From: Paenalcaligenes faecalis
GTDB taxonomy: Bacteria > Pseudomonadota > Gammaproteobacteria > Burkholderiales > Burkholderiaceae_B
Length of the DNA: 64,000 nucleotides
Reading direction: 5' to 3'
NCBI RefSeq assembly: GCF_027557445.1
Contig: NZ_CP106841.1
Span: forward strand, 1,536,001 to 1,600,000
Made by a program: the position numbers and the translations under genes. Shown here in pieces: positions 53,022 to 61,546 of this stretch; position 1 is the stretch's first letter; each line of letters begins with the position of its first letter. A model generated the notes under the pieces. It was not told where the DNA came from and made no database searches. It saw only the letters and a list, made by a program, of their open reading frames with translations.

Positions 53022-53748
53022 CTATTTAGCAGCACCTCAACACAACGAGTGTGATGAGGTGCTATTTGACTTAGCTGCACATGCACCACAGGCGATGATC
53101 TGGCAAGGAAGTACAGGTTTAGTTGTCCCTCGTTCCTATGCCCAAGATGCCTCTTTTATTCAGTGCCAAACAGAGCTACGTCAACAGGGCTGGCCCATTA
53201 GCGTGCGCCAATCAGGCGGTGGAGTTGTGCCACAAGGCCCTGGCATTTGGAATCTCAGTCTGGCATGGCGCCAATATGGTCGTCCCCTTGATTTAGCAGA
53301 GCAAGCATATATACAGCTTTGCACACCAATCCAACAGGCTTTAGCTGATTGCGGTCTCTCAAGCAGCACACAAGCGGTACAAGGCTCATTTTGTGACGGG
53401 CGTTTTAATCTGGCTGTCTTACATCAAGGAGTAAACAAAAAAATCGTAGGAACTGCACAAGTTTGGAAGCGCATAAAAGCGCCTGACACCTTGACCTACC
53501 CAAAAAGAAAACCGGGCGACCCAAAGGACTGGCACGTTGTCTTAGCCCATGCCTTAATTTTAGTAAATGTAGATCTTGCCCTAGTGACCCACCAAGCAAA
53601 CCAAGTAGAAAAAGCCTTAGGTCGCAACACACGTTATCAAGCACAACGCATCTGCGACCTATCTCGCTTAGGCATTACGCCCGACTTGTTTTTATCGTCT
53701 CTGCAACGACGTCTTCAGCAGCAACCTGTTCCTCATGCTCAATACTAG
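52993..53748 (+). CDS. Lipoate-protein ligase family (BPL/LplA/LipB-like) protein
   Basis: 251 aa if started at the GTG at 52993; an in-frame TTG at 53005 is an alternative, and no ATG is available near. RQSGGGVVPQGPGIWNLSLA corresponds to the ligand-binding RRxSGGGxVxH loop of lipoate ligases with the usual His replaced by Gln, and KKIVGTAQVWK supplies the lysine position expected to bind the adenylate. The pattern suggests lipoate or octanoate transfer; a scaffold without activity cannot be excluded. It overlaps the TM2 gene by 29 bases, and its last 74 bases overlap the convergent sulP gene. Confidence 0.75.
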   Translation: MTKTLHYVYNYLAAPQHNECDEVLFDLAAHAPQAMIWQGSTGLVVPRSYAQDASFIQCQTELRQQGWPISVRQSGGGVVPQGPGIWNLSLAWRQYGRPLDLAEQAYIQLCTPIQQALADCGLSSSTQAVQGSFCDGRFNLAVLHQGVNKKIVGTAQVWKRIKAPDTLTYPKRKPGDPKDWHVVLAHALILVNVDLALVTHQANQVEKALGRNTRYQAQRICDLSRLGITPDLFLSSLQRRLQQQPVPHAQY

Positions 53749-55366
53749 CCATTGCGCTAGGAATTGAATCATGAATAGCATGAGCCCCTACTTTTTTAGT
53801 GACCCCCATACGGTTTAACTTACGTCGAATACTAGGATTAACCTCGGACAGCATGACTCGGACCTCTTTTTTCTGGTACACACTAATCGCCTTATCTAAG
53901 GCTGCTAATGCCGTCCCATCAGCAAAAGGAACATGGTGCAATCGAATAATGACGGTATGCACCGACTCATCGAGTTGCTCTAGGGCTCGCTCAAAGGGAT
54001 CAACAGCAGCAAAAAAGAAAGGTCCCTCTACTGTTAATACAGCGACATGATTTGGAACCGTTACCCCATCAAGACTAAACTCTCGCTTTAATGTCTTCGC
54101 ATCCTGACGCTCAACACGCACACTATCGGCCATACGCTTTAAAAAATGCAACATGGCAAGAACCACACCAATATTAACGGCAACGACCAAATCAGCAAAC
54201 ACAGTCAATCCAAAAGTGACTAATAAAATCACTACATCGGCCTTAGGAGCACCACGTAAGGTATCTACGACTAACTTAAGTTGACTCATATTCCATGCCA
54301 CCATAAATAAAATGGCAGCTAAGGTGGCCAACGGAATATTTACGGCTAATGGTGCCAAAACCACCAAAACAAGCACTAAAACAACTACATGCACAATGCC
54401 AGCAATAGGACTATTTCCGCCATTACGCACGTTTGTTGCTGTACGAGCAATGGCCCCTGTTGCGGCAATCCCCCCAAACAGGGGCGATAGTATATTAGCG
54501 ACTCCTTGACCTATTAACTCTTGATTAGAGTGATGGCGTGTATTTGTCATTCCATCTGCCACTACTGCCGAAAGTAATGACTCAATCGCACCCAGCATCG
54601 CGATCGCAAAGGCAGGTCCTATAAGCTCAACCATGCGGCTTAGCGTAATATCCGGTAAGTGAAAACTAGGTAAGCCACGAGGAATTTCACCAAAAGCGGT
54701 ACCGATGGTCGAGACAGAGGGAAACTGGAAAATAGCTTGTGCCGTAGTCAATACAATCAAAGCAACTAAAGGGCCAGGCACCCTCTCCATCCGAGGAATG
54801 CGGGGGGCGTAAATCACAATTAATAATGACACGACTGCAATGAAAGTGGTCATCAAATCCATCTGTGGGAAAGCGTGAATTAGCTGCCAAAATTTTTCGT
54901 GAAAATGTTGCCCTGTTACCGCTGGTAAGCCAAAGAAGTCTTTCCATTGCCCCACCCAAATAATGACACCAATTCCAGCTGTAAATCCTACAATCACAGG
55001 AGCAGGGATAAACTTAATGACAGCACCCATTCGGGCAAAACCTAAGACCAATAAAATGCCCCCAGCCATCAAGGTGGCTATCTGCAGCCCCTCTACACCA
55101 TGTTGAGCCACTACCGCAGCCAAAATAACAATAAAAGCCCCTGTAGGGCCTGCTATCTGAACACGGCTCCCTCCCAATATGGATACAGCTAAACCCGCAA
55201 CAATAGCAGTATATATCCCTTGCTCTGGACTAACTCCCGAGGCAATGGCAAAGGCCATCCCCAAAGGTAAGGCGACCACCCCTACAATAATGCCCGCGAT
55301 ACAATTAGACATCCAATGTTTACGTGCCAATAGCCCAGCCCGTTTAGCCTCAAGTAAGGCGATCAT
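53675..55366 (-). CDS. SulP family inorganic anion transporter
   Basis: 563 aa. About a dozen membrane helices, with the SulP signature region near the start (IIVGVVALPLGMAFAIASGV, SPEQGIYTAIVAGLAVSILG, GSRVQIAGPTGAFIVILAAV). The C-terminal STAS domain begins near residue 435 (VAVLTVEGPFFFAAVDPFER) and continues with IIRLHHVPFADGTALAALDK. Members take up sulfate, bicarbonate or other anions; the substrate cannot be told from sequence. Convergent with the lipoate-ligase-like gene, with a 74-base 3' overlap. Confidence 0.93.
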   Translation of the reverse strand: MIALLEAKRAGLLARKHWMSNCIAGIIVGVVALPLGMAFAIASGVSPEQGIYTAIVAGLAVSILGGSRVQIAGPTGAFIVILAAVVAQHGVEGLQIATLMAGGILLVLGFARMGAVIKFIPAPVIVGFTAGIGVIIWVGQWKDFFGLPAVTGQHFHEKFWQLIHAFPQMDLMTTFIAVVSLLIVIYAPRIPRMERVPGPLVALIVLTTAQAIFQFPSVSTIGTAFGEIPRGLPSFHLPDITLSRMVELIGPAFAIAMLGAIESLLSAVVADGMTNTRHHSNQELIGQGVANILSPLFGGIAATGAIARTATNVRNGGNSPIAGIVHVVVLVLVLVVLAPLAVNIPLATLAAILFMVAWNMSQLKLVVDTLRGAPKADVVILLVTFGLTVFADLVVAVNIGVVLAMLHFLKRMADSVRVERQDAKTLKREFSLDGVTVPNHVAVLTVEGPFFFAAVDPFERALEQLDESVHTVIIRLHHVPFADGTALAALDKAISVYQKKEVRVMLSEVNPSIRRKLNRMGVTKKVGAHAIHDSIPSAMASIEHEEQVAAEDVVAETIKTSRA

Positions 55367-55411
55367 AAATAGCTATCTCCTGATAATAGTTGATTAACTC
55401 TGTCTATTTAT

Positions 55412-57688
55412 TTAAACGCCTGTACGCGCTTTTAGCAACCGTAAACTATTTAAAACCACAAGAAGACTGGCTCCCACATCAGCAAATACCGCCATCCACA
55501 TGGTCGCAAGCCCCATCATCGCTAACACCAAGAAAATCAACTTAATACCTAAGGCTGCACTAATATTTTGCACCAACACATGATGTAAGGCTGTAGAAAG
55601 ACGCATGGTATAGGAAATTTTGGCTAGGTCGTCGTTCATAATGGCAATATCAGCTGTCTCTATCGCCATATCAGACCCTAATGCTCCCATCGCAAAACTT
55701 AAGTCTGCTTTGGCTAAAGCGGGAGCATCATTAATTCCATCTCCTACCATGCCAGACAAGGCGTACTGTTGCGTACGCTGTGTGATAATCTGCAATTTAT
55801 CCTCTGGCATCAAGTCACCTTGAGCATGACGTATGCCAACCTGTTCAGCCACATGCTGTACAGCAAATGCATTGTCTCCTGACAACATCTCTACCTGCAC
55901 ACCTAAACCCTGTAAATCAGCAATGGCTTGTTGTACCCCCGGCTTGAGTTGATCCGCAATTGCAAAGGCCGCTAATAACTGCTGCTCTTTAGCTAAAAAC
56001 ACAAAGCTAGCGCCATTTTTCTGCCATTGCGCATACCATTTTTTAAATCCAGCATCTTGCTCAAAGTCAGCTTCTACTGCCCAGCTCAGTTTACCTAAAC
56101 GCCATTGCTCTGCATTTAGCTCAGCCATCACGCCTGACCCTGCCACAGCCATAAAAGAGAGAAACTCCCGAGGCATCGCCTCAGTAGGCAAGGACTGTGC
56201 CAGTGCTATGGAAGCAGGATGATCGGAGCGACTAGCCAAAGCCTGAGCAATTGAAATAAGTTCAGCCCGTCTGCTCTCATCCACCACGTATTGATCTTGT
56301 AAGCTAGGCATACCCGCTGTAATCGTGCCTGTTTTATCCACCGCCAAATAATCTAATCTGCGGGCTCTTTCTATATGCAAACCACCTTTAACCAGTAGAC
56401 CCGCGCGAGCTGCAGTGGCCAATGCGCTAACTACCGCCACAGGGGTTGAGATAACCAATGCACATGGACAAGCAATTACTAACAGCACTAATGCTTTGTA
56501 AATCCAATCACCCCACGTTCCTCCAAAAACCAATGGTCCGAATAAGGCTAATGCAACAGCGGCTACCGTCACAATGGGGGTATAAACCTGAGAGAACTGA
56601 TCCACAAAACGCTGCACTGGTGCTTTACTCTGTTGAGCTTGCTGCACAGATAAAGCAATACGCGCCAGCAAGCTGTCGTCATAGCGGCCTGAGCTACGAT
56701 ACTGCAGCTCTCCCATCCCGTTCACCGTACCCGCATACAGCGTGTCTCCTGCCTGTTTAGCTACGGCTAAACTTTCACCAGTAATCGATGCCTGATTCAC
56801 TGCAGATTCACCCAGCTCTACCACACCATCCAACCCAATTCTGGCGCCTGGCAGTACCTTGATTCTACTTCCTGCCGGCACTGTATTTGCCGGCTTTTTC
56901 TGCCATTGACCCAAGTCGTCAAGCACATCCACCTCATCGGGTGTTAATGCTAATAATCCATCTACAGCACGACGAGCTCGGTCCAAAGATCGGGCCTCTA
57001 TGTATTCAGCCAGCGCAAATAAAGACATCACCATGGCTGCTTCTGGCCACTCACCTAAGAGCACAGCCCCTGTCACGGCAATACTCATCAAGGCATTAAT
57101 GTTCAAATTACGATTTTTGAGAGCAATAAGCCCTTTTTTATAAACAGTTCCACCCGTTAGTAAAATAGCAAAGATAGAAAATGGAATAATGAGCCAAGCA
57201 CTCCAATCCAACCACACACCTAACTCTGCTACCAATGCCAACAACACAGAGGCGGTAATCATTATGAACTCTTTTTTCTTTGAGCCAGATGACAGAGTAT
57301 GTTGAGAGACATGCTCATCTATCAGCACAGGTTGCATACCTAAATGCTGGATCGCGACCATTAACTCCTGTTGGTATCCTGTACGATGCACCACATCCAA
57401 CTGCCGTTGCATTAAATTAAATTGCAAAGCCACCACTTGCTCTTGACCTGCTAATTTTTTGCGAATCAATTGCTCCTCTACTGGGCAATCCATCTGCTCA
57501 ATCCTCAGACGGGTTAACTCTTGCCCGGCCACAGCTTGTAATACGGTTTGAACTGATTCGTAGGTGGCATCAGCACAACATGAGTCTGAGCTTACATGCG
57601 CATGATGTGTATGTGCTGCGTCTCCCGCAGGCGTTTTATGGTGATCGTCGCCCGAACAGCAACCCTGTGATAGATGTTCAACACTCAT
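55412..57688 (-). CDS. cadA: P1B-type heavy-metal (Zn/Cd/Pb) exporting ATPase
   Basis: 758 aa from the ATG at 57688 (MSVEHLSQGCCSGDDHHKTP), which has AGAGAGG upstream. A frame open to 57727 would start inside the MerR-type promoter and is rejected. A His/Cys-rich N-terminus (GDAAHTHHAHVSSDSCCADA) precedes a metal-binding domain with MDCPVEE, eight membrane helices, the CPC motif in VIACPCALVISTP, the phosphorylation site DKTGTITAG, and MVGDGINDAPALAKADLSFA. It pumps Zn2+, Cd2+ and/or Pb2+ out of the cytoplasm at ATP cost. Regulated by the divergent CadR-like protein; CadA and ZntA are equally valid names. Confidence 0.93.
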   Translation of the reverse strand: MSVEHLSQGCCSGDDHHKTPAGDAAHTHHAHVSSDSCCADATYESVQTVLQAVAGQELTRLRIEQMDCPVEEQLIRKKLAGQEQVVALQFNLMQRQLDVVHRTGYQQELMVAIQHLGMQPVLIDEHVSQHTLSSGSKKKEFIMITASVLLALVAELGVWLDWSAWLIIPFSIFAILLTGGTVYKKGLIALKNRNLNINALMSIAVTGAVLLGEWPEAAMVMSLFALAEYIEARSLDRARRAVDGLLALTPDEVDVLDDLGQWQKKPANTVPAGSRIKVLPGARIGLDGVVELGESAVNQASITGESLAVAKQAGDTLYAGTVNGMGELQYRSSGRYDDSLLARIALSVQQAQQSKAPVQRFVDQFSQVYTPIVTVAAVALALFGPLVFGGTWGDWIYKALVLLVIACPCALVISTPVAVVSALATAARAGLLVKGGLHIERARRLDYLAVDKTGTITAGMPSLQDQYVVDESRRAELISIAQALASRSDHPASIALAQSLPTEAMPREFLSFMAVAGSGVMAELNAEQWRLGKLSWAVEADFEQDAGFKKWYAQWQKNGASFVFLAKEQQLLAAFAIADQLKPGVQQAIADLQGLGVQVEMLSGDNAFAVQHVAEQVGIRHAQGDLMPEDKLQIITQRTQQYALSGMVGDGINDAPALAKADLSFAMGALGSDMAIETADIAIMNDDLAKISYTMRLSTALHHVLVQNISAALGIKLIFLVLAMMGLATMWMAVFADVGASLLVVLNSLRLLKARTGV

Positions 57689-57717
57689 AACAACCTCTCT
57701 GAATTCATGTATGCTTT

Positions 57718-57749
57718 TAGTAAACACCTTGAAGTAACTACAAGGTCAA
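57718..57749 (-). promoter_or_regulatory. MerR-family operator-promoter of the metal ATPase gene
   Basis: On the minus strand TTGACC (57744-57749), a 20-base spacer and TTACTA (57718-57723). The spacer region carries the dyad ACCTTG-N9-CAAGGT (57726-57746, + strand). An over-long spacer with a dyad between -35 and -10 is the hallmark of MerR-family promoters, where metal-bound regulator untwists DNA. It also shows that ATPase translation must begin at 57688. Confidence 0.88.
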
Positions 57750-57763
57750 GATAGGAGTAAATA

Positions 57764-58189
57764 ATGAAAATAGGCGAACTCGCATCACAGACCCTCTGTC
57801 CTACAGAAACCATTCGCTATTATGAAAAAATTGGTTTACTACCTGAGGCGTACAGAGATAGTAATAATTATCGGCAATACCATGAGGTTCATGTAGAACG
57901 TCTGCGTTTTATACGTAACTGTCGCAGTTTAGATATGACTCACGAAGAGATTCGTAATTTATTAGCTATCATGGATGCGCCTCAACAAACCTGTGAACCC
58001 GTCACGGATATTATTGCGACTCATTTACAGCACGTAGATATACGTATTAAAGAATTACAACAGCTACGCCAACAATTGCAGCAGTTACAACACGCCTGCG
58101 CTCACGAAGGCACAGCCGAAGACTGTGGTATTTTAGATCGCATCAGCAATATGACACCGCTACCTGTGAACGAAACGCATTTGGGTTAA
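57764..58189 (+). CDS. cadR: MerR-family Cd(II)/Pb(II)/Zn-responsive regulator, CadR type
   Basis: 141 aa. N-terminal winged helix MKIGELASQTLCPTETIRYY, EKIGLLPEAYRDSNNYRQYH, then a long dimerisation helix (DIRIKELQQLRQQLQQLQHA). Cysteines at 77, 112 and 121 match the metal-binding positions of CadR/PbrR proteins (C77, C112 and ~C119). It activates the divergent ATPase gene through the dyad promoter at 57718-57749, which it presumably also uses for autoregulation. Confidence 0.93.
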   Translation: MKIGELASQTLCPTETIRYYEKIGLLPEAYRDSNNYRQYHEVHVERLRFIRNCRSLDMTHEEIRNLLAIMDAPQQTCEPVTDIIATHLQHVDIRIKELQQLRQQLQQLQHACAHEGTAEDCGILDRISNMTPLPVNETHLG

Positions 58190-58198
58190 TAAAAAACA

Positions 58199-58224
58199 TA
58201 AAAAAAGGCGTCCAACAGGACGCC
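58199..58224 (-). terminator. Intrinsic terminator after the arsR-yeeE operon
   Basis: GGCGTCC (58207-58213), loop AACA, GGACGCC (58218-58224). Read on the minus strand the GC-rich stem is followed by seven T residues, with further T runs. It lies 27 bases past the stop of the 58252 gene and also separates it from the convergent cadR. Confidence 0.85.
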
Positions 58225-58251
58225 AAAGGTACTACACACAGATTCACAGCA

Positions 58252-58662
58252 TTATTTAAAAAACAGACGTGGCACTAAGGCTCCAACTAGCATAGCGGGC
58301 ACAAACCACCAAGCCATACCAATACCAGCACCAAAAGACACCAGAGCAGGCCCTGGGCAATAGCCCGCTAGCCCCCAGCCTACCCCAAATAAAGCACTGC
58401 CAATTAGCAGCTTTTTATCCACATCCGTGCGCGTAGGAAGCTCCATTTTTACCCCGCTGACCGGTTGGATTTTATTTTTTTTCGCCAAACTAAATGGAAT
58501 AATAGCTACCGCAATAGCTCCCCCCATAACAAAAGCCAAAGAAGGATCCCACTGCCCAGCTAAATCCAAAAAACCTTGCACCTTATCTGGGTGAGCCAAC
58601 CCAGAAATTAACAAGCCAAAACCAAACAATAATCCGGCAAGCGCGCCACCCACTATCATCAT
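58252..58662 (-). CDS. YeeE/YedE-like (DUF6691) membrane protein, second half-size subunit
   Basis: 136 aa from the tandem ATGs at 58662/58659, with AGGGG about 8 bases upstream; a longer frame overlapping the preceding gene is unlikely. Four membrane helices; signatures GLLISGLAHPDKVQGFLDLA near the N-terminus and FGVGWGLAGYCPGPALVSFG, with the conserved cysteine in GYCPGPAL. Members of this superfamily (YeeE/TsuA) transport thiosulfate or related sulfur compounds through conserved cysteines; the paired half-size form (PmpB-like) accompanies BigR-type loci. Third in the arsR operon. Confidence 0.85.
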   Translation of the reverse strand: MMIVGGALAGLLFGFGLLISGLAHPDKVQGFLDLAGQWDPSLAFVMGGAIAVAIIPFSLAKKNKIQPVSGVKMELPTRTDVDKKLLIGSALFGVGWGLAGYCPGPALVSFGAGIGMAWWFVPAMLVGALVPRLFFK

Positions 58663-58675
58663 GCTATTACCCCTA

Positions 58676-59110
58676 TTAAATGATGCCCAAAAGATGGCGG
58701 AATAGATAAACCGTGGCAAAGCCGGTAATCATAAAGCTCAGTGTTGCAATCATGGATCGGCCTGATAAACGAGAAATACCGCATACGCCATGCCCGCTGG
58801 TACAACCAGAGCCCAAAGCACTACCAAAGCCAACCAATAACCCAGCGATAATAAGCACTGAAATAGCTCGGGGATGTGCTTGGGGCATTTGGCCTCCTAA
58901 CGCCATATAAACCCAAGGAGAAACTAGCACGCCGATAAGAGCGGCTATACGCCAACTGCGTTGTCCGCCCCCAAATAGAGAGGCAGTCAAGATTCCACTA
59001 ATGCCAAACACTCGGCCATTAACCACTAACAGCACGACAGCAGCTAAGCCAATTAACGCACCACCTAACAATGACTGCCATGGGGTAAATGCGGCCCAAT
59101 CTATACTCAT
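58676..59110 (-). CDS. YeeE/YedE-like membrane protein, first half-size subunit
   Basis: 144 aa from the ATG at 59110 ([20 protein letters not shown]), which overlaps the arsR-type gene's stop as ATGA. Four helices; the signature [20 protein letters not shown] has two conserved cysteines thought to relay a sulfur species. It is the PmpA-like partner of the 58252 gene, 13 bases apart. Together they probably form one transporter for a thiosulfate/sulfide-derived compound, by analogy with YeeE; direction and substrate are not deducible. Confidence 0.87.
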   Translation of the reverse strand: MSIDWAAFTPWQSLLGGALIGLAAVVLLVVNGRVFGISGILTASLFGGGQRSWRIAALIGVLVSPWVYMALGGQMPQAHPRAISVLIIAGLLVGFGSALGSGCTSGHGVCGISRLSGRSMIATLSFMITGFATVYLFRHLLGII

Positions 59111-59433
59111 TTCTCTTGCTCCTTGGGTGCACAAAACACCTGATAAAGGGTTTGCATAATAGCTAAAACATCTGGATTTTCGAGACGGTAATACACATAC
59201 TTACCCTCGCGCCGCGTTTGCACTAAATCGTCTTTGCGTAGCACGGTAAGCTGCTGTGATAAGGTAGGTTGCTCAATACCACTGGCCTCTCCGATTTGAC
59301 TGACATTTTTCTCTCCGCTGACCAATAAGCACAAAATGAGCAAACGATCCGGATTGGCTAATCGACTAAGTAAAGTAGCAGCCTCGGAGGCTAGCTCATT
59401 GAGTTGCATAATTTGTTGTGTATCTACTGACAT
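59107..59433 (-). CDS. ArsR-family two-cysteine regulator (BigR/SqrR-like persulfide sensor)
   Basis: 108 aa winged helix. LANPDRLLILCLLVSGEKNV and the recognition helix EQPTLSQQLTVLRKDDLVQT, then RREGKYVYYRLENPDVLAIM. It has exactly two cysteines, C35 in helix 2 and C101 in the last helix, the arrangement by which BigR/SqrR form a di- or tetrasulfide on contact with sulfane sulfur and leave DNA. No CxC or DxHx10H metal sites are present. It heads the yeeE pair (ATGA overlap) and is divergent from a persulfide dioxygenase gene, supporting a sulfide-response role. Confidence 0.86.
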   Translation of the reverse strand: MSVDTQQIMQLNELASEAATLLSRLANPDRLLILCLLVSGEKNVSQIGEASGIEQPTLSQQLTVLRKDDLVQTRREGKYVYYRLENPDVLAIMQTLYQVFCAPKEQEK

Positions 59434-59502
59434 AGTTGCAAAAGTTTCTATAAATATTATACTTTATTATATATTATAAATTCATATATTAAAAGGTACC
59501 CC
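59434..59502. promoter_or_regulatory. AT-rich divergent operator/promoter of the sulfur locus
   Basis: The whole 69-base gap between the ArsR-type regulator and the dioxygenase is nearly pure A/T. It includes an 18-base near-palindrome, TTTATTATATATTATAAA (59463-59480, 16 of 18 positions symmetrical). This is a plausible binding site for the adjacent repressor controlling both directions; the assignment is by position and symmetry only. Confidence 0.5.
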
Positions 59503-60369
59503 ATGATAACTCCGCACGCAGAAGCTTTTTTTGACCCTTTAACCTCTACCTACTCATATGTGGTTCATGCAGAGGGCAATCCACAGTGTGCCATTATTGA
59601 TCCTGTGCTTGATTATGAACCGCACTCAGCAACCACCTCCACTCGATCTGCCCAGCAACTCATTGACTACATTAAAAAGAATCAACTAGAACTACAGTGG
59701 ATTATAGAAACCCATGCTCATGCCGATCACCTCTCAGCAGGATCGTGGATTAAGTCCCAATTAGGGGGGCAACTAGCCATTGGTACGCCAATCACTCAAG
59801 TTCAACATACCTTTAAGAACATTTACCACTTAAACGATCAAGTCAAAACGAATGGCGAGCCCTTTGATAGACTTTTTGCTGCTGAAGAACAATTTCTTAT
59901 AGGAGATATGGTTGTTGATGTACTGCATGTGCCTGGCCATACCCCCGCAGATATGGCGTATCACGTCCATGGTTTAGGTATTTTTGTAGGGGATACTATT
60001 TTCTTACCCGATGTGGGCTCTGCGCGCTGCGATTTCCCCGGAGGCAATGCAGAGCAACTATATGATTCTGTACACCGTCTACTCGCATTTCCAGAAGACA
60101 CCGTCTTATTCATGTGCCACGACTACCCTCCTACCAGCCGTGAAGCTCAATATCACTGTACAGTCGCCGATCAAAGAAAAAATAACATCCACCTTCGCGA
60201 TGGTATCAGTAAGGCTGAGTTCGTCGCCATGCGCACTCAACGAGACGCCACACTAGGTTTACCTAAACTGATGCTACCCGCACTACAAGTCAACATTCAA
60301 GCAGGACAGCTACCCACCGCCGAAGAAGATGGTCATCGCTACCTAAAAATCCCACTCAATCGTTTTTAA
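59503..60369 (+). CDS. ETHE1-like persulfide dioxygenase (metallo-beta-lactamase fold)
   Basis: 288 aa. Mono-iron MBL-fold motifs: IIETHAHADHLSAGSWIK (HxHxDH), VLHVPGHTPADMAYHV (third His), FVGDTIFLPDVGSARCDFPG (bridging Asp and the ETHE1-type GxxRxDFPG), and FMCHDYPPTSREAQ (final His). The family oxidises glutathione persulfide to sulfite; BigR-linked members (Blh) act the same way. It starts after AAAAGG and is divergently transcribed from its likely regulator. Confidence 0.92.
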   Translation: MITPHAEAFFDPLTSTYSYVVHAEGNPQCAIIDPVLDYEPHSATTSTRSAQQLIDYIKKNQLELQWIIETHAHADHLSAGSWIKSQLGGQLAIGTPITQVQHTFKNIYHLNDQVKTNGEPFDRLFAAEEQFLIGDMVVDVLHVPGHTPADMAYHVHGLGIFVGDTIFLPDVGSARCDFPGGNAEQLYDSVHRLLAFPEDTVLFMCHDYPPTSREAQYHCTVADQRKNNIHLRDGISKAEFVAMRTQRDATLGLPKLMLPALQVNIQAGQLPTAEEDGHRYLKIPLNRF

Positions 60370-60410
60370 TACTCGTGACGCATCCATAGGTACTCGCCAG
60401 AATAGACAAT

Positions 60411-60440
60411 AAGAGCCACTCACTGGGCTAAGTGGCTCTT
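60411..60440. terminator. Hairpin between the dioxygenase and EamA genes
   Basis: AAGAGCCACT (60411-60420) and AGTGGCTCTT (60431-60440) form a perfect 10-bp stem around a 10-base loop, between convergent genes and one base from the EamA stop codon. T-tracts on either side are poor, so termination strength is uncertain. Confidence 0.65.
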
Positions 60441-60441
60441 A

Positions 60442-61344
60442 TCAACGTCTGCCTAGCACCATCGCCCCAGTGAGAACCAAAACAGTCCCAGCAATTTGCA
60501 AACTCGTAATCGGCTCACCCAAAAACCAAAAGGCAAGAAACAAAATAGATACCGGGCCTAGCAACCCTAATTGAGCTGTCATGGGCGCACCAATGCGTTC
60601 AACTGACCACATAATCATAAATGTGGGTGCTACGGTGTTTAGGGTGGCATGAATTAAAGACAAGCCATACACAGGCATAGGCTGCACCAAACCTTGCCAG
60701 CCTTGAACAACAAAAAAGTGAATTAACGTATAAACCGCCGAGGTACTCATCGCATAGGCCACTAAGCGCGTAGAACCAATTTTTTTCAATAGCTCCCCAG
60801 ATCCGATCAAGTAAATCGCATAAGACAATGCTGAGCCTAATACACAAGCGGCTCCCAACAACACATTATCCCCATCTAAGCTCAGGTCCTGAACAAAGAC
60901 TAAACTGACGCCTAGATATGACAGAGCCAACGCAAGCCACTGTTTTGCCATAATGACTTTTTTTAAGAAAAGAGCCGAAAACAGCAACACAAAAGTAGGC
61001 GACAAAAAGAGAATCAAACGCTCTAGACTGGCCGTAATATACTGCAACCCCATAAAGTCCAATAGACTGGCTAAGTAATAGCCCAAAAAGCCCAACACAA
61101 CGAGCTGAGCACGTTGCGCCATAGTTAATTTGGGAATATCCCCTTTGTGAGCACGATGCGCCTGCCACAATGCAATCCCTAAAAAAACAGGTAATGAAAG
61201 CAACATCCTAAAACCAATAACGGTCAGTGCATCTGCCCCATGCTCATACGTAAGCTTAGCCACTATCGCCTTAGCTGAAAATAACACCGACCCAAAGCCA
61301 GCAAGAAAAAACCCCACCAAAAACTGGTGACGAGCAGGACTCAT
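60442..61344 (-). CDS. EamA-family (drug/metabolite superfamily) transporter
   Basis: 300 aa from the ATG at 61344 (MSPARHQFLVGFFLAGFGSV), which has GGAG 7 bases upstream; a GTG six codons earlier is less likely. About ten membrane helices arranged as two EamA repeats (AGFGSVLFSAKAIVAKLTYE, then FLSPTFVLLFSALFLKKVIM in the first; TSAVYTLIHFFVVQGWQGLV, then LLGPVSILFLAFWFLGEPIT and LQIAGTVLVLTGAMVLG in the second). Substrate unknown; relatives export amino acids or metabolites. Apparently monocistronic. Confidence 0.88.
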   Translation of the reverse strand: MSPARHQFLVGFFLAGFGSVLFSAKAIVAKLTYEHGADALTVIGFRMLLSLPVFLGIALWQAHRAHKGDIPKLTMAQRAQLVVLGFLGYYLASLLDFMGLQYITASLERLILFLSPTFVLLFSALFLKKVIMAKQWLALALSYLGVSLVFVQDLSLDGDNVLLGAACVLGSALSYAIYLIGSGELLKKIGSTRLVAYAMSTSAVYTLIHFFVVQGWQGLVQPMPVYGLSLIHATLNTVAPTFMIMWSVERIGAPMTAQLGLLGPVSILFLAFWFLGEPITSLQIAGTVLVLTGAMVLGRR

Positions 61345-61501
61345 GACTACTCCAATAAGCACGAATAAAAAATTATTTTACGATAATGCTTGCAATAAAC
61401 AAAAATCATTGTTATAGTTTTATTTCTTTGGCGGACATGGCAACAAAAAGCCCTGCTAAAGACGCGTGAAAATCCAGTTTAAAACATTTAGAAATAAATA
61501 G

Positions 61502-61531
61502 TTGCAAAACAATTTAAAATGATGTTATACT
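61502..61531 (+). promoter_or_regulatory. Sigma-70 promoter of the tRNA-Asn gene
   Basis: TTGCAA (61502-61507), 18 bases, TATACT (61526-61531), ending 15 bases before the first tRNA base. Position and AT-rich context fit a stable-RNA promoter. Confidence 0.7.
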
Positions 61532-61546
61532 AGATTTTTAAGCAAT

